64,000 nucleotides of DNA from Bryobacteraceae bacterium (GCA_026002875.1 BPGE01000001.1:2542001-2606000); one strand, 5' to 3'. Shown: positions 18,214 to 26,054, counted from the first letter of the stretch. A program made the numbers and translations. The notes: generated by a model not told the origin, from the sequence alone.

Positions 18214-19380
18214 ATGAATCGAGTATGCAGTATTTTCTCCCAGGTCTTGAAGTTCGTTCCGCGCCTGGAATTCGAGGCGGCCGTCCGCCAGCATCGCGCC
18301 GAGCGCCACGCCCGCGGATTCCGGTGCTGGACGCAGCTTGTCGCCATGCTGTTTTGCCACCTGGGACGCGCCCAGTCGCTGCGTGAAATCGTGGGTGGCC
18401 TGGCGTCTTGCGAAGGCAAGCTGCAGCATCTCGGCGTGGCCTCGGCGCCGAAGCGCTCGACGCTGGCCTATGCCAATGAGCACCGGCCGTGGGAGTTGTT
18501 TCAATCGGTCTTCTACGCGCTCTATCAGCGTTGCGCCTCGGAAGCAGCTCAGCGTTGCAAGCGCAAATTTCGCTTCAAGCATAAGCTGATGAGCCTGGAC
18601 GCAACGCTGATTCCACTCTGCCTGAGCATGTTCGACTGGGCTCAGTTCGGGCGCAGCAAGGGCGCGGTGAAGTTGCATCTGGTGCTGGACCACGACGGCT
18701 ATCTGCCGGGCTTCGCCGTCATCACCGAGGGCAAGACGTCGGACGTGGACGTCGCCCGCCGGCAGCGCTTCGAACCCGGCACGATGCTGGTGTTCGACCG
18801 CGGCTACCAGGACTATGACTGGTGGCTGGATCTGTCGCGCCACAAGGTGTGGTTCGTGACGCGGCTGAAAGACGTGGCCAGCTACGGCATCGTCGAACAG
18901 CGCGAGGCCGACAGGCGGAAGTCGATCCTGCGCGACGAGGTGATCCTGCTGAGCCGGACGCAGGAGGCTGGGCCGGCGGCGTTGCTGCGGCGGATTGAAG
19001 TGGAGGGCGCAGAGGGCGAGACGGTGGTGCTGGTGACGAATCATCTGAAGTTGTCGGCGGCGACGGTCGCGGCGGTCTACCGGGAGCGCTGGCAGATCGA
19101 GTTGTTCTTCAAGGCGCTGAAGCAGTCGTTGCGGATCAAGACGTTTGTGGGCACCAGCGCCAATGCGGTGCAGATCCAGATTTGGACAGCACTGATCGCG
19201 ATGCTGCTGGTGAAGTACATGCAACTGCGCAGCAGCTTCAACTGGAGCCTGTCGAACCTGGTGGCGCTGCTGAGACAACAACTGTTTGTCTACCGCGACT
19301 TGATGGCCTGGCTGGAGGCGCCGTTCGAGCCGCCGCCCCAACTGGACGCGGCCTCGCAACTGATGCTCGAGTTCGGATGA
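18214..19380 (+). CDS. IS4-family transposase (DUF4372 N-terminal domain)
   Basis: The 388-residue DDE transposase catalyses cut-and-paste movement of the surrounding element. The N-terminal 70 residues (SIFSQVLKFVPRLEFE, LREIVGGLASC) are the DUF4372 domain found in one IS4 branch. The catalytic residues are D129 (SLDATLIPL), D195 (VFDRGYQDYDW) and E296, the last within YRERWQIELFFKALK, which matches the IS4 signature Y-2-R-3-E-6-K exactly. The ATG at 18214 has AGGAGG eight bases upstream; an in-frame TTG at 18163 lacks an SD. The frame is unbroken, so the element is probably active. Confidence 0.96.
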   Translation: MNRVCSIFSQVLKFVPRLEFEAAVRQHRAERHARGFRCWTQLVAMLFCHLGRAQSLREIVGGLASCEGKLQHLGVASAPKRSTLAYANEHRPWELFQSVFYALYQRCASEAAQRCKRKFRFKHKLMSLDATLIPLCLSMFDWAQFGRSKGAVKLHLVLDHDGYLPGFAVITEGKTSDVDVARRQRFEPGTMLVFDRGYQDYDWWLDLSRHKVWFVTRLKDVASYGIVEQREADRRKSILRDEVILLSRTQEAGPAALLRRIEVEGAEGETVVLVTNHLKLSAATVAAVYRERWQIELFFKALKQSLRIKTFVGTSANAVQIQIWTALIAMLLVKYMQLRSSFNWSLSNLVALLRQQLFVYRDLMAWLEAPFEPPPQLDAASQLMLEFG

Positions 19381-19482
19381 GTTTGGACAGCAGGCGCCAA
19401 CGGATGGGGGGTCTGGTTCGGTGGAAAGAAGAGATAGCAGAGATAAACCCAGTCCAATCAGTCAGACCAAACCGGTTCGGTG

Positions 19483-19501
19483 GCTAATTTGGACAGCAGT
19501 G
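19483..19501 (-). repeat. Right terminal inverted repeat of the IS4-family element
   Basis: GCTAATTTGGACAGCAGTG on the + strand is the inverted partner of the left end, with two mismatches. It is followed by the second target-duplication copy CATCCAGAT (19502-19510). Confidence 0.92.
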
Positions 19502-20175
19502 CATCCAGATAATCGCGGAAGATGCAGCGGTTATGCACGCTCTTGCCGTAATACACCTTCAACCTTCCGTGCTCATCGAGGTCCTTTGCGGGCGGAATTC
19601 CATACAGCAGGACACGCGCCACCGTTCCGATGAACCAGTCCGGATGGCACGGACACCCGGGGATGTTGATCACAGGGACGTTCACCGAGAGCATCTTCAG
19701 CACGTCTCCGACCCCCTTGGCCCCCGTGGGATTCGGCGCCGCCGACGGGATTCCCCCGTAGGCGGCGCAGGTGCCGACGGCGAGAATCGCCATCGCCCCC
19801 GGCGCGAGCCGCCGCATCCATTCCAGCATCGTGACCGGCTTGCCGTCTTCCTCCCCCAGCGTGCCGTCGATGCCGCCATCCCGGGTCGGAATCGCGCCCT
19901 CGACGATGAAGACGTACTTGCCTTTGTGCTTCGCCGCCGTCTCCATCGCGGCATCCGTTGACAGATGCCCTGCCGCCGCCATCAGCGTCGAATGGTAATT
20001 CAAGAACAACTGGTGGCCAGGCAGGATCTGGTCGAGGATGACGTTCTTGATGCTGGGATGAATGGTGTTGATCACCGACACCGAGCACCCGCTGCAGGCC
20101 GAGTGCTGCATCCAGATCAGCGGATACTCTTTGACGGCGTCGGCGAGCGCCGCGCCCACGCGCGGCAGAATCGCC

Positions 20176-20655
20176 TCATGGAAGGGAGTCAGCGCGGTAG
20201 CCGCCGAGGCCCAGCGCATGAACTCCCGTCGTGGAATGCCGTGGTTGCCCATACTGCCCTCCTGCAACCGTCTTGGCTTCCTTTCGATGACACTCGGCGC
20301 ACTTCGCCGGCGCCTTCTTGCCCGCCGCCGCCTCCTTCCTGTGGCAGTCGATGCAGACGCCGCTCTGCGCCGTGGAATTGTGGAACGCGGCCTGCCGCGA
20401 TGTCTTCATCCCCGCTGATGGCGGCCTGGTGTGGCAATCGCGGCACGCCTGATGAGGCTTCGTCTCAGGCTTTTCCGGTTTCGAAGCGTGATGACAAACC
20501 ACACACTTGCCCGCCGCGCGCGCGTCATGCGCCTTGTGCTGAAAGGCGACGGCCCCCAGCGCCGCGTCCTTCATCTCAATCACGTCAGGCGCCTTCGGCG
20601 CCGGCCCCTGACCCGACACCAGGATCGCCCAGAGTCCGATCGCTGCTGCCCGCAT
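20176..20655 (-). CDS. Tetrahaem cytochrome c3-family protein (cluster 1)
   Basis: The roughly 159-residue protein has a signal peptide (MRAAAIGLWAILVSG) and four CxxCH haem sites: CVVCHH, CRDCH, CIDCH and CAECH. This is the small periplasmic multihaem fold that takes electrons from periplasmic hydrogenases in sulfate- and metal-reducing bacteria. The ATG at 20655 has AGGAGGGG upstream; the ATG at 20667 does not. Its 3' end overlaps the start of the small-subunit gene by about 77 nt, the same arrangement as in cluster 2. It is the likely electron acceptor for the cluster 1 hydrogenase, which lacks a cytochrome b gene. Since that hydrogenase is broken, it may now serve the cluster 2 enzyme or be idle. 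Confidence 0.88.
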   Translation of the reverse strand: MRAAAIGLWAILVSGQGPAPKAPDVIEMKDAALGAVAFQHKAHDARAAGKCVVCHHASKPEKPETKPHQACRDCHTRPPSAGMKTSRQAAFHNSTAQSGVCIDCHRKEAAAGKKAPAKCAECHRKEAKTVAGGQYGQPRHSTTGVHALGLGGYRADSLP

Positions 20656-20671
20656 ACCCCTCCTCATACAA

Positions 20672-20681
20672 TCGGATCTGA
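20672..20681. promoter_or_regulatory. Near-palindromic motif upstream of the cluster 1 cytochrome
   Basis: TCGGATCTGA lies 16 nt before the start codon. It differs by one base from the perfect palindrome TCAGATCTGA upstream of the cluster 2 cytochrome. Shared position suggests an operator, but two sites are weak evidence. Confidence 0.35.
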
Positions 20682-20768
20682 TTAGGAGAAACCTCTTCTC
20701 CGTTAACTCCAAAACTTCACGGTGTCAAGGGGTCAGGGAGGCAAGCTGCGCTGCCCGGTTCGGCGGAA

Positions 20769-21237
20769 TTATGAAGACGGCCGCCCCTGCATGCCCTGCC
20801 ATGCGGGCACTGACAGCCGCAGGCGCCCTGGCCATCCGCCGGTGGCCGCTCTCCCTCCCCTTTTGTGGCAGTCGGAACACTTCTGCGGCGGCTTTTTCCC
20901 CGAAGCGGGATGCCGCTTGTGGCAGTGTGCCGTTCTGCGCGGGCGGACTATGAAACGCGGCCTGCCGCGAGGTCTTCACCCCGGGTTGCAGCTGTTGGGT
21001 GTGGCAATCCCGGCACGCCTGATAGGGCCTGGCTTCTTCCTTTTCCGGCTTCGAGGCGTGGTGGCATGTGTCGCACCTGCCTTCCGCGCGTTCCTCATGC
21101 AGCTTGTGCTGGAATGTGACGGTTCCCAGCGCAGCGTCGTTCAACGCGATCACGTCCGGTGCAGCGGGCCGCAGTGCATCTGGCTCTTGCGCCCATGCGG
21201 CGGCGGCCAGAAGAAAAATCATCAAGACGGCTCGCAT
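20769..21237 (-). pseudogene. Cytochrome c3-family gene, frameshifted at haem site 3
   Basis: The start is sound: GGGAGG before an ATG at 21237, signal peptide MRAVLMIFLLAAAAWA, haem sites CDTCHH and CRDCH. After AFHSPPAQNG the frame leaves the family pattern. In the next frame CHKRHPASGKKPPQKCSDCHK continues the alignment to the intact paralogue. Comparison of the DNA shows a net loss of about 8 nt that removes the first Cys of haem site 3 and shifts the frame. The shifted frame stops at 20769; the unshifted frame runs on to 20725 with unrelated residues. At most a two-haem product would be made. It is the third cytochrome copy in the region. Confidence 0.8.
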
Positions 21238-21329
21238 GCAACCTCCCGCGGAGAAGATCCCGGCAATTCTTCCATACAGAATAGGCTCCCGGGCCTTCTG
21301 GACATTGGGAAATCGCGGTAAAACTCCTG

Positions 21330-21839
21330 TCACTTGCGGCGTTCCGCGCATCCGCCTGCCCGCCGGATTGCAGGGCTGCCATGGCCCTCGCCGCCGCGTG
21401 GATCTCGCCGCCCGGATGGGGGCGCGAATGCGATCCGCTTGAGGATCGCCAGCAGCAAAAGGGCCACCACGCCCGCCGCCGCCACCGCGTGCACAGTGTT
21501 GCGGCAGGCGAACAGCAGCGCATTCTTGCGGTCATCCTCCGCACCGGGGGCGAGGCGATCTTCCAGGCGGCCGCATTCGCCGAAGCTCGCCACGCGGAAC
21601 AGGACCAGCATCACCATTCCCAACGCCAGCAGCCACGATCCGTCCTGGCGCGCCGCGCTCAGGTCGCGGACCCGGAGGAACGCAGTCTTCCCCAGCACAA
21701 CCCCCAGCACAACCACCCGCCAACAGGTGGCGGCCAGGATTGCGAGGCAGCGCTTTTTGTTTTCCCCGTTGCGAAAGCGGTCCGCTCCAGCGGACGTGCG
21801 TTCCGGGAGTCCAACATGCCGGTTTCCATTTTTGCCCAC
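21330..21839 (-). CDS. Small membrane protein, function unknown
   Basis: The frame encodes three hydrophobic segments (LAILAATCWRVVVLGVVLG; GSWLLALGMVMLVLFRVA; VHAVAAAGVVALLLLAILKR) separated by polar loops such as GECGRLEDRLAPGAEDDRKN. Its G/C-ending codons resemble those of neighbouring minus-strand genes, so it looks translated. The start is uncertain: the listed ATG overlaps the decayed phosphatase gene on the other strand, and a GTG within WRVVVLGVV is equally possible. I recognise no family. It lies between the two hydrogenase clusters and could be a remnant of a membrane partner, but nothing in the sequence shows that. Confidence 0.45.
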   Translation of the reverse strand: MGKNGNRHVGLPERTSAGADRFRNGENKKRCLAILAATCWRVVVLGVVLGKTAFLRVRDLSAARQDGSWLLALGMVMLVLFRVASFGECGRLEDRLAPGAEDDRKNALLFACRNTVHAVAAAGVVALLLLAILKRIAFAPPSGRRDPRGGEGHGSPAIRRAGGCAERRK

Positions 21840-22515
21840 CCCCCGGCGTCGCCGACCCGCGCATCGACAGCGACGACAGGCGCGACAACCCCAACGTCAA
21901 CGTCGTCGAATTCCTCCACCGCCGCCCGGGCTTCGACAACCGCGTGGCCGTCTTCGGCGCATGGGATCCGTTGCCCTGGATCCTCAACGCCCCCGCTCCG
22001 GCCTCTTCGTCACCGCGGGCTACGACCCGCTCCGCGTGCCGGAAAACAACCACCGCATCGAACTGCTCAACGCCCTGAAATCCGGGACCGAATTCTGGGA
22101 TTCGGAAGCGTTCGACTCCTTCATTTTCCACACGGCTCTGGAGTATCTGCGCGTGAAAAAACCCCGCCTGCTCGCCATCCTGCTGGGCGAAACCGGCGAG
22201 TGGGCTCACGCCGGCCGCTACGATCTGTATCTGAAATCCGCGCACCGCGTCGATCAATACGCCCGGATTCTGTGGGAGACGCTCCAGTCCATGCCGGAGT
22301 ATCGCCTTTCAACCACGCTGATCCTCGCCACCGATCACGGCCGCGGCTCCGGAAAGAAGGACTGGCGCAGCCACGGCCGCCGGATCCCGGATTCGCAGTC
22401 CGTCTGGATGGCATTCCTCGGCCCGGACACGCCGCCCCTCGGCGTGCGCGAAAACACTCCCGCCGTTGCACAGGCCCAGCTCGCCGCCACCATCGCCGCG
22501 CTGCCCGGCGCAACT
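21830..22515 (+). pseudogene. Remnant of an alkaline phosphatase/phosphoesterase-superfamily gene
   Basis: One frame gives GVADPRIDSDDRRDNPNVN and NRVAVFGAWDPLPWILNA to about 21990. The frame then shifts by one base within a run of C, and the next frame continues PRSGLFVTAGYDPLRVPENN, FIFHTALEYLRVKKPRL, LATDHGRGSGKKDWRSHG and SVWMAFLGPDTPP. The last motifs are those of phosphatase-superfamily metalloenzymes (ATDHG, then a conserved His). No start or signal peptide can be found, and the 3' end is cut at the end of the convergent protease gene at 22515. Truncation at both ends plus a frameshift indicates a dead gene. Confidence 0.75.
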
Positions 22516-22988
22516 CAGAACTCCGCCAGCGCCAGCTCGCACACGCGCTCAATCAGCCGCGGCAGCGCCGCCTGCACCCGCGGCGACAGGCCGATGCCCC
22601 ACTCCACGCGCTCGGGCTCGACGCCGATCAGCCACACTTCGCGCGGCAACTTTCCGGCCAGCCGCGCCTGCCACAGCGCTTCCCCGACGCCCAGATCGTG
22701 CAGCGAGACCGGTGGTGCCTCCCGCGCCAGCCATTCCGGATCAGCGATCCTCGCCTCGTAGACGGATCCCGGCGCGCCGCCTCTCCGGATGGCGTCCACG
22801 ACAATCAGCCGCCCGTACGGCGGCCGAGTGAGCAGAACGTCGGAGAGGCTCGTCCCGGCGTCCGCCACGTCGAACCGGCCCGCAGCCCGCATTTCCAGCT
22901 CGCGCGCGGCGTGAACCCCCGCGCCGTCATCGCCCATCAGCAGGTTGCCCACGCAGGCAACCAGCGTCGTCGCCTGATGCCCGCTCAC
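22515..22988 (-). CDS. [NiFe]-hydrogenase maturation endopeptidase (cluster 2)
   Basis: The 157-residue HyaD/HybD-type protease is paralogous to the one at 15939-16409. It has VGNLLMGDDGAGVHAARE with the metal-sensing Asp, VADAGTSLSDVLL, and SLHDLGVGEAL with the conserved His. It should cleave the cluster 2 large subunit after DPCIACAVH. Its ATG overlaps the large-subunit stop as ATGA, so the two are translationally coupled. The 3' end abuts the remnant phosphatase gene on the opposite strand. Confidence 0.93.
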   Translation of the reverse strand: MSGHQATTLVACVGNLLMGDDGAGVHAARELEMRAAGRFDVADAGTSLSDVLLTRPPYGRLIVVDAIRRGGAPGSVYEARIADPEWLAREAPPVSLHDLGVGEALWQARLAGKLPREVWLIGVEPERVEWGIGLSPRVQAALPRLIERVCELALAEF

Positions 22989-24469
22989 AGCAGCTGGAAC
23001 TCGCCCAGCCCCTCGCCGCGCGGCGTCGCCAGATGCACCGCGCAGGCGATGCAGGGATCGAACGACCGCACGATCCGTGCAATCTCGAACGGGTTTTTCT
23101 CGTCCTTCACCGCCACACCGTGCAGCGCCGCCTCAATCGGCCCCGGCGTCCCCCGGCCATCGCGCGGCGAGCCGTTCCACGTCGTCGGCACCACCGCCTG
23201 GTAGCGCGCAATCTTGCGGTCTTCAATCCGGATCCAGTGGCCCAGCGCGCCGCGCGGCGCCTCCCACAGTCCGAATCCTTCGGCCTGCTTCGGGACCTTG
23301 AAGTCCGCCGCCGTCGGCTCGTTCGGCTTGATCTCCAGCAGCCACTGGCGCATCGCCCGCGCAATCACCTGCGCCTCCAGAGCGCGCGCCAGATGCCTCC
23401 CGGTCACCGAGTACAGGTGCCGCCGCTCGAAGCCCAGCTCTTTCAGCGCCGAGTCCGCCGACGCCGTCAGATCCGGCAGGCTGCCATCCAGCAGCGCCAC
23501 CATCACGCGCGCCAGCGGCCCCACTTCGTAGGCGTCCCCCTCGTAGCGCGGCGCCTTCAGCCACGAATAGGCGTCCTTCTTCGACGGCGCAGGCCGCGTC
23601 TCGCCCTTCGCCGGCGCCAGCGCGCCGTCGCCCTCATACCAGCCAAACCGCGTGTCCTCCGTGATCTGAGCCGGATCCACCGGCAGCAGCTTGCCGCCCT
23701 TGACTCGCCCCATCCGGAACAGCCGCTTGCGTTTCGTCACCTCCGGCTCGCCGTCGAGATCGAACACGCCGAACGAAAGCAGGTTCCGCGGCCCGGCGCC
23801 CATTTCGGCATAGTCGCGGTAAACACGCGCCACCGTCATCACGTCCGGCAGGTACACGTTGTCGATGAACTCCTGCACCTCGTTCAGCCGCCACAGGAAC
23901 GCGGTCACCTTGTCCACCGTCGCCGGCGTGGTCACGCCCCCGGGCACGATGGAGGCCACATGCGGAATTTTCCCCGCGAAAATCGCCGCCATTTCATGTG
24001 TCTTGATCCGCGCCTGCAACGCCTGCAGGTAATGGCTGACCAGCTGCTTTTCCGCCTGCTCTGGCATCCGGTAGTCGTTTTCGTACCGCGGCACGAACGG
24101 CGGCGCCTGCGGCCCGCGCACATAGTCCAGCAGCGACAGCTGATAGAAGTGCACCAGATGCGACTGGAGAAAATTGGCGCCCTGCACCAGATTCCGGATG
24201 ATCCGGCCGTTCTCGGTCGGCATCACCCCCAGCGCCCGGTCCAGGCACTGCGCGCTCGTCACCGCATGGCTCACCGGACAGACCCCGCAGATCCGCTGCG
24301 TGATCGGAATCGCGTCCTGCGGCTCCCGGTCTTTCAGGATCTCCTCGAAGCCGCGGTAGAGCGACCCCACCACGCGGGCCTCCTGTATCCGGCCGGCATC
24401 CACGCTGGCCTCGATGGCCAGATGCCCTTCAATCCGGGTCAACGGGTCGACCATGATTTTCGCCGGCAT
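22985..24469 (-). CDS. [NiFe]-hydrogenase large subunit (cluster 2)
   Basis: The 494-residue catalytic subunit is the same length as its cluster 1 paralogue. It has VDPLTRIEGHLAIE at the N-terminus, QRICGVCPVSHA as the L1 ligand motif and DPCIACAVH as L2, with a 15-residue tail for maturation cleavage. The set corresponds to a group 1 H2-uptake enzyme working in the periplasm after export with its Tat-bearing small subunit. It follows that gene by 3 nt and overlaps the maturation protease by 4 nt. No hyp or hydrogenase cytochrome b gene is in the window, so Ni-Fe cofactor assembly must be encoded elsewhere. Confidence 0.96.
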   Translation of the reverse strand: MPAKIMVDPLTRIEGHLAIEASVDAGRIQEARVVGSLYRGFEEILKDREPQDAIPITQRICGVCPVSHAVTSAQCLDRALGVMPTENGRIIRNLVQGANFLQSHLVHFYQLSLLDYVRGPQAPPFVPRYENDYRMPEQAEKQLVSHYLQALQARIKTHEMAAIFAGKIPHVASIVPGGVTTPATVDKVTAFLWRLNEVQEFIDNVYLPDVMTVARVYRDYAEMGAGPRNLLSFGVFDLDGEPEVTKRKRLFRMGRVKGGKLLPVDPAQITEDTRFGWYEGDGALAPAKGETRPAPSKKDAYSWLKAPRYEGDAYEVGPLARVMVALLDGSLPDLTASADSALKELGFERRHLYSVTGRHLARALEAQVIARAMRQWLLEIKPNEPTAADFKVPKQAEGFGLWEAPRGALGHWIRIEDRKIARYQAVVPTTWNGSPRDGRGTPGPIEAALHGVAVKDEKNPFEIARIVRSFDPCIACAVHLATPRGEGLGEFQLL

Positions 24470-24472
24470 TGT

Positions 24473-25420
24473 TCACCTCCGCTGATACAATGGCGCATGT
24501 TCGTCCGGAAATCCCGGCTCCGTGCACCCGATGCAGATGTTGTTGGCCTGAATGCACCAGTTCACGCCGCTGTTCCATTGCCGCATCGGGCAGTCGCCGT
24601 GAGCGAACGGCCCCTTGCAGCCCAGCTCCAGCATGCACCCGGTCTCGCCGAACTTGTGCGCAAACACGCCTTCGTCAATGTAGTCGCGGTAAATGCACCG
24701 GTTGTGAACGGTCTTGGCGAAATACAGCTTCGGACGCCGGTGATCGTCCAGCTCGCTCGCCGCCGGAATGCCGTACAGCAGCACCTTCACGACAGTCCCG
24801 ACGAACCAGTCCGGATGGCACGGGCATCCTGGCACATTGATCACCGGCGTCTTGATCCCCTGCTGTTCAAGAAACTGCGTCACCCCGACGCAGCCTGTCG
24901 GGTTCGGCTCGGCGGCGCTGATGCCGCCGTAGGCGGCGCACGTGCCGGCGTTGATCACCGCCATCGCCCCGGCGCTCAGCCTCTTCACCCACTCCGACAT
25001 CGGCACATGCTTGCCGCCCTCCAGCCCCATCGTGCCGAAGTTCGCGTCCTTTGTCGGAACCGCGCCCTCGAACACCATCACGTACTTCCCCTTGTGCGCC
25101 TCGGCGGCTTCCCGCAAGGCCGACATCGCCACCTCGCCCGTCCCCGCCATCAGCGTCTGATGAAAGTGCATCACCAGCCGCTGCCCCGGCACCACTTCGT
25201 CCAGCAGCAGGTTCTTCACCGCCGGATGAACTGTATTCAGCAGCGAGATCGAGCACCCGCTGCAGCCGGAAATCTGCAGCCACAGCACCGGATGCGCCCG
25301 CGCCGCCTCCGCCGCCGCCGCTTTCAGCTTCGGCAGAAACGCCTCGTGGAACTCCGTCACCGCGCCGGCGGCCAGCGCCCAGCGCATGAAATCACGCCGC
25401 TCAATGCCATGGATGGACAT
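24473..25420 (-). CDS. [NiFe]-hydrogenase small subunit, Tat-exported (cluster 2)
   Basis: The 315-residue electron-transfer subunit has a Tat motif (ERRDFMRW, residues 7-14). Proximal-cluster ligands are C53, C56, C161 and C199; distal ligands are H239, C242, C262 and C268. CSGC and CAAYGG lack the two extra Cys of O2-tolerant enzymes with a 4Fe-3S proximal cluster, so a standard cubane is expected. At the medial cluster four Cys are available (C277, C289, C296, C299); in enzymes with a 3Fe-4S medial cluster the position of C289 is Pro, so a 4Fe-4S cluster is likely here. There is no C-terminal membrane anchor; the protein ends EHAPLYQRR. Electrons probably pass to the cytochrome encoded just upstream. 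Confidence 0.96.
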   Translation of the reverse strand: MSIHGIERRDFMRWALAAGAVTEFHEAFLPKLKAAAAEAARAHPVLWLQISGCSGCSISLLNTVHPAVKNLLLDEVVPGQRLVMHFHQTLMAGTGEVAMSALREAAEAHKGKYVMVFEGAVPTKDANFGTMGLEGGKHVPMSEWVKRLSAGAMAVINAGTCAAYGGISAAEPNPTGCVGVTQFLEQQGIKTPVINVPGCPCHPDWFVGTVVKVLLYGIPAASELDDHRRPKLYFAKTVHNRCIYRDYIDEGVFAHKFGETGCMLELGCKGPFAHGDCPMRQWNSGVNWCIQANNICIGCTEPGFPDEHAPLYQRR

Positions 25421-25859
25421 GATCGATCCCTCCCAGGCCTGCCCGCAGTTCCTTCAGGTGGCACTCCACGCATTTCAGCGGCGCCTTCTTCCCTTTCGCA
25501 TTCTGTTCCTTGTGGCAGTCGATGCAGATGCCCTTCTGCGCATTGGAAGCATGGAATGCCAGTTGCCTCGACGTCTTCACGCCCGCCGGCAGGGGACGGG
25601 TGTGGCAGTCGCGGCATGCCTGATACGCTTTCGTCTCGTGCTTCTCCGGGCGGGACTCGTGGTGGCACACCTCGCAATTGCCGCCTGCATGGTCCACATG
25701 GGCCTTATGCGTCAGCTTGATGCCGCCGAGCTTGGCGCCCGTCATCGTGATCACATCGTCAACGCCCTTCATGGCAGCCTTCGCGTCGCGCTTGGGCGGC
25801 TGCCAGGACAGGATCGCAACGGGGACAAGGATCAGGAACAGGATGGGCAAGATTCTCAT
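25401..25859 (-). CDS. Tetrahaem cytochrome c3-family protein (cluster 2)
   Basis: The 152-residue protein has a signal peptide (MRILPILFLILVPVAILS) and four haem-binding sites: CEVCHH, CRDCH, CIDCH and CVECH. Extra His residues such as HKAHVDHAGG can act as axial ligands. It is the first gene of the cluster 2 operon and overlaps the small-subunit start by 20 nt, so it is almost certainly the redox partner of that hydrogenase. GAGGTG lies about nine bases before the ATG. The onward path to a quinone or terminal reductase is not encoded here. Confidence 0.92.
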   Translation of the reverse strand: MRILPILFLILVPVAILSWQPPKRDAKAAMKGVDDVITMTGAKLGGIKLTHKAHVDHAGGNCEVCHHESRPEKHETKAYQACRDCHTRPLPAGVKTSRQLAFHASNAQKGICIDCHKEQNAKGKKAPLKCVECHLKELRAGLGGIDHVHPWH

Positions 25860-25892
25860 GAATGGACACCTCAGGAGCAGAGTACAGGAGAA

Positions 25893-25902
25893 TCAGATCT
25901 GA
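25893..25902. promoter_or_regulatory. Palindrome upstream of the cluster 2 hydrogenase operon
   Basis: TCAGATCTGA is a perfect 10-bp palindrome 34 nt before the cytochrome start. A one-mismatch version lies upstream of the cluster 1 cytochrome. It is a candidate operator for a shared regulator; the evidence is only the repeated motif. Confidence 0.4.
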
Positions 25903-26054
25903 ATCTATCCCTTTTTGCCCGTATTCGGGTTCCGGAATTCCACCACGGCCCCGTGGAAAAGCCTCGCGGCGGCAAAGAGAATGCGAATACCCCCGCCCCC
26001 CCCCCGCCGCAAAGCCCCGGAGCGGCTCTGCCGCCTTCCTGCTACATTGTGGCT

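Larger units (their letters stand above)
18113..19501 (+). mobile_element. IS4-family insertion sequence, complete
   Basis: The 1389-bp element has 19-bp terminal inverted repeats (left CACTCTTGTCCAAATTAGC, right complement CACTGCTGTCCAAATTAGC, 17/19 identical). It is flanked by a 9-bp direct repeat CATCCAGAT at 18104-18112 and 19502-19510. One intact DDE transposase gene fills it. The perfect duplication and open transposase frame point to a recent insertion. It sits inside the hydrogenase small-subunit gene. Its + strand is G-rich in a C-rich neighbourhood, as expected for recent arrival. Confidence 0.96.
17904..20252 (-). pseudogene. [NiFe]-hydrogenase small subunit (cluster 1), disrupted by an IS4 element
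   Basis: The N-terminal part (20252 to about 19502) has a Tat motif (RREFMRW), CSGC, GTCAAYGG, PGCPCHPDW and HNRC. The C-terminal part (18112 to 17904) holds GCMLEIGCKGP, CPIRQWN, NWCINANAPCMGC and PLYQRR. Between them lies a 1389-bp IS4-family element with a 9-bp target duplication. Removing the element plus one duplication copy joins the halves in frame as RDYLDDGIFATKF, matching RDYIDEGVFAHKF in the intact paralogue, and leaves 951 nt (316 residues). As it stands the frame reads a few codons into the element and stops at 19458, losing the distal and medial FeS-cluster ligands. SD AGGAGGG precedes the ATG at 20252. Confidence 0.95.

Noticed and set aside
20725-20768. Extension of the third cytochrome to a longer C-terminus
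   Set aside because: The extra residues arise after the frameshift and match nothing in the intact paralogues.
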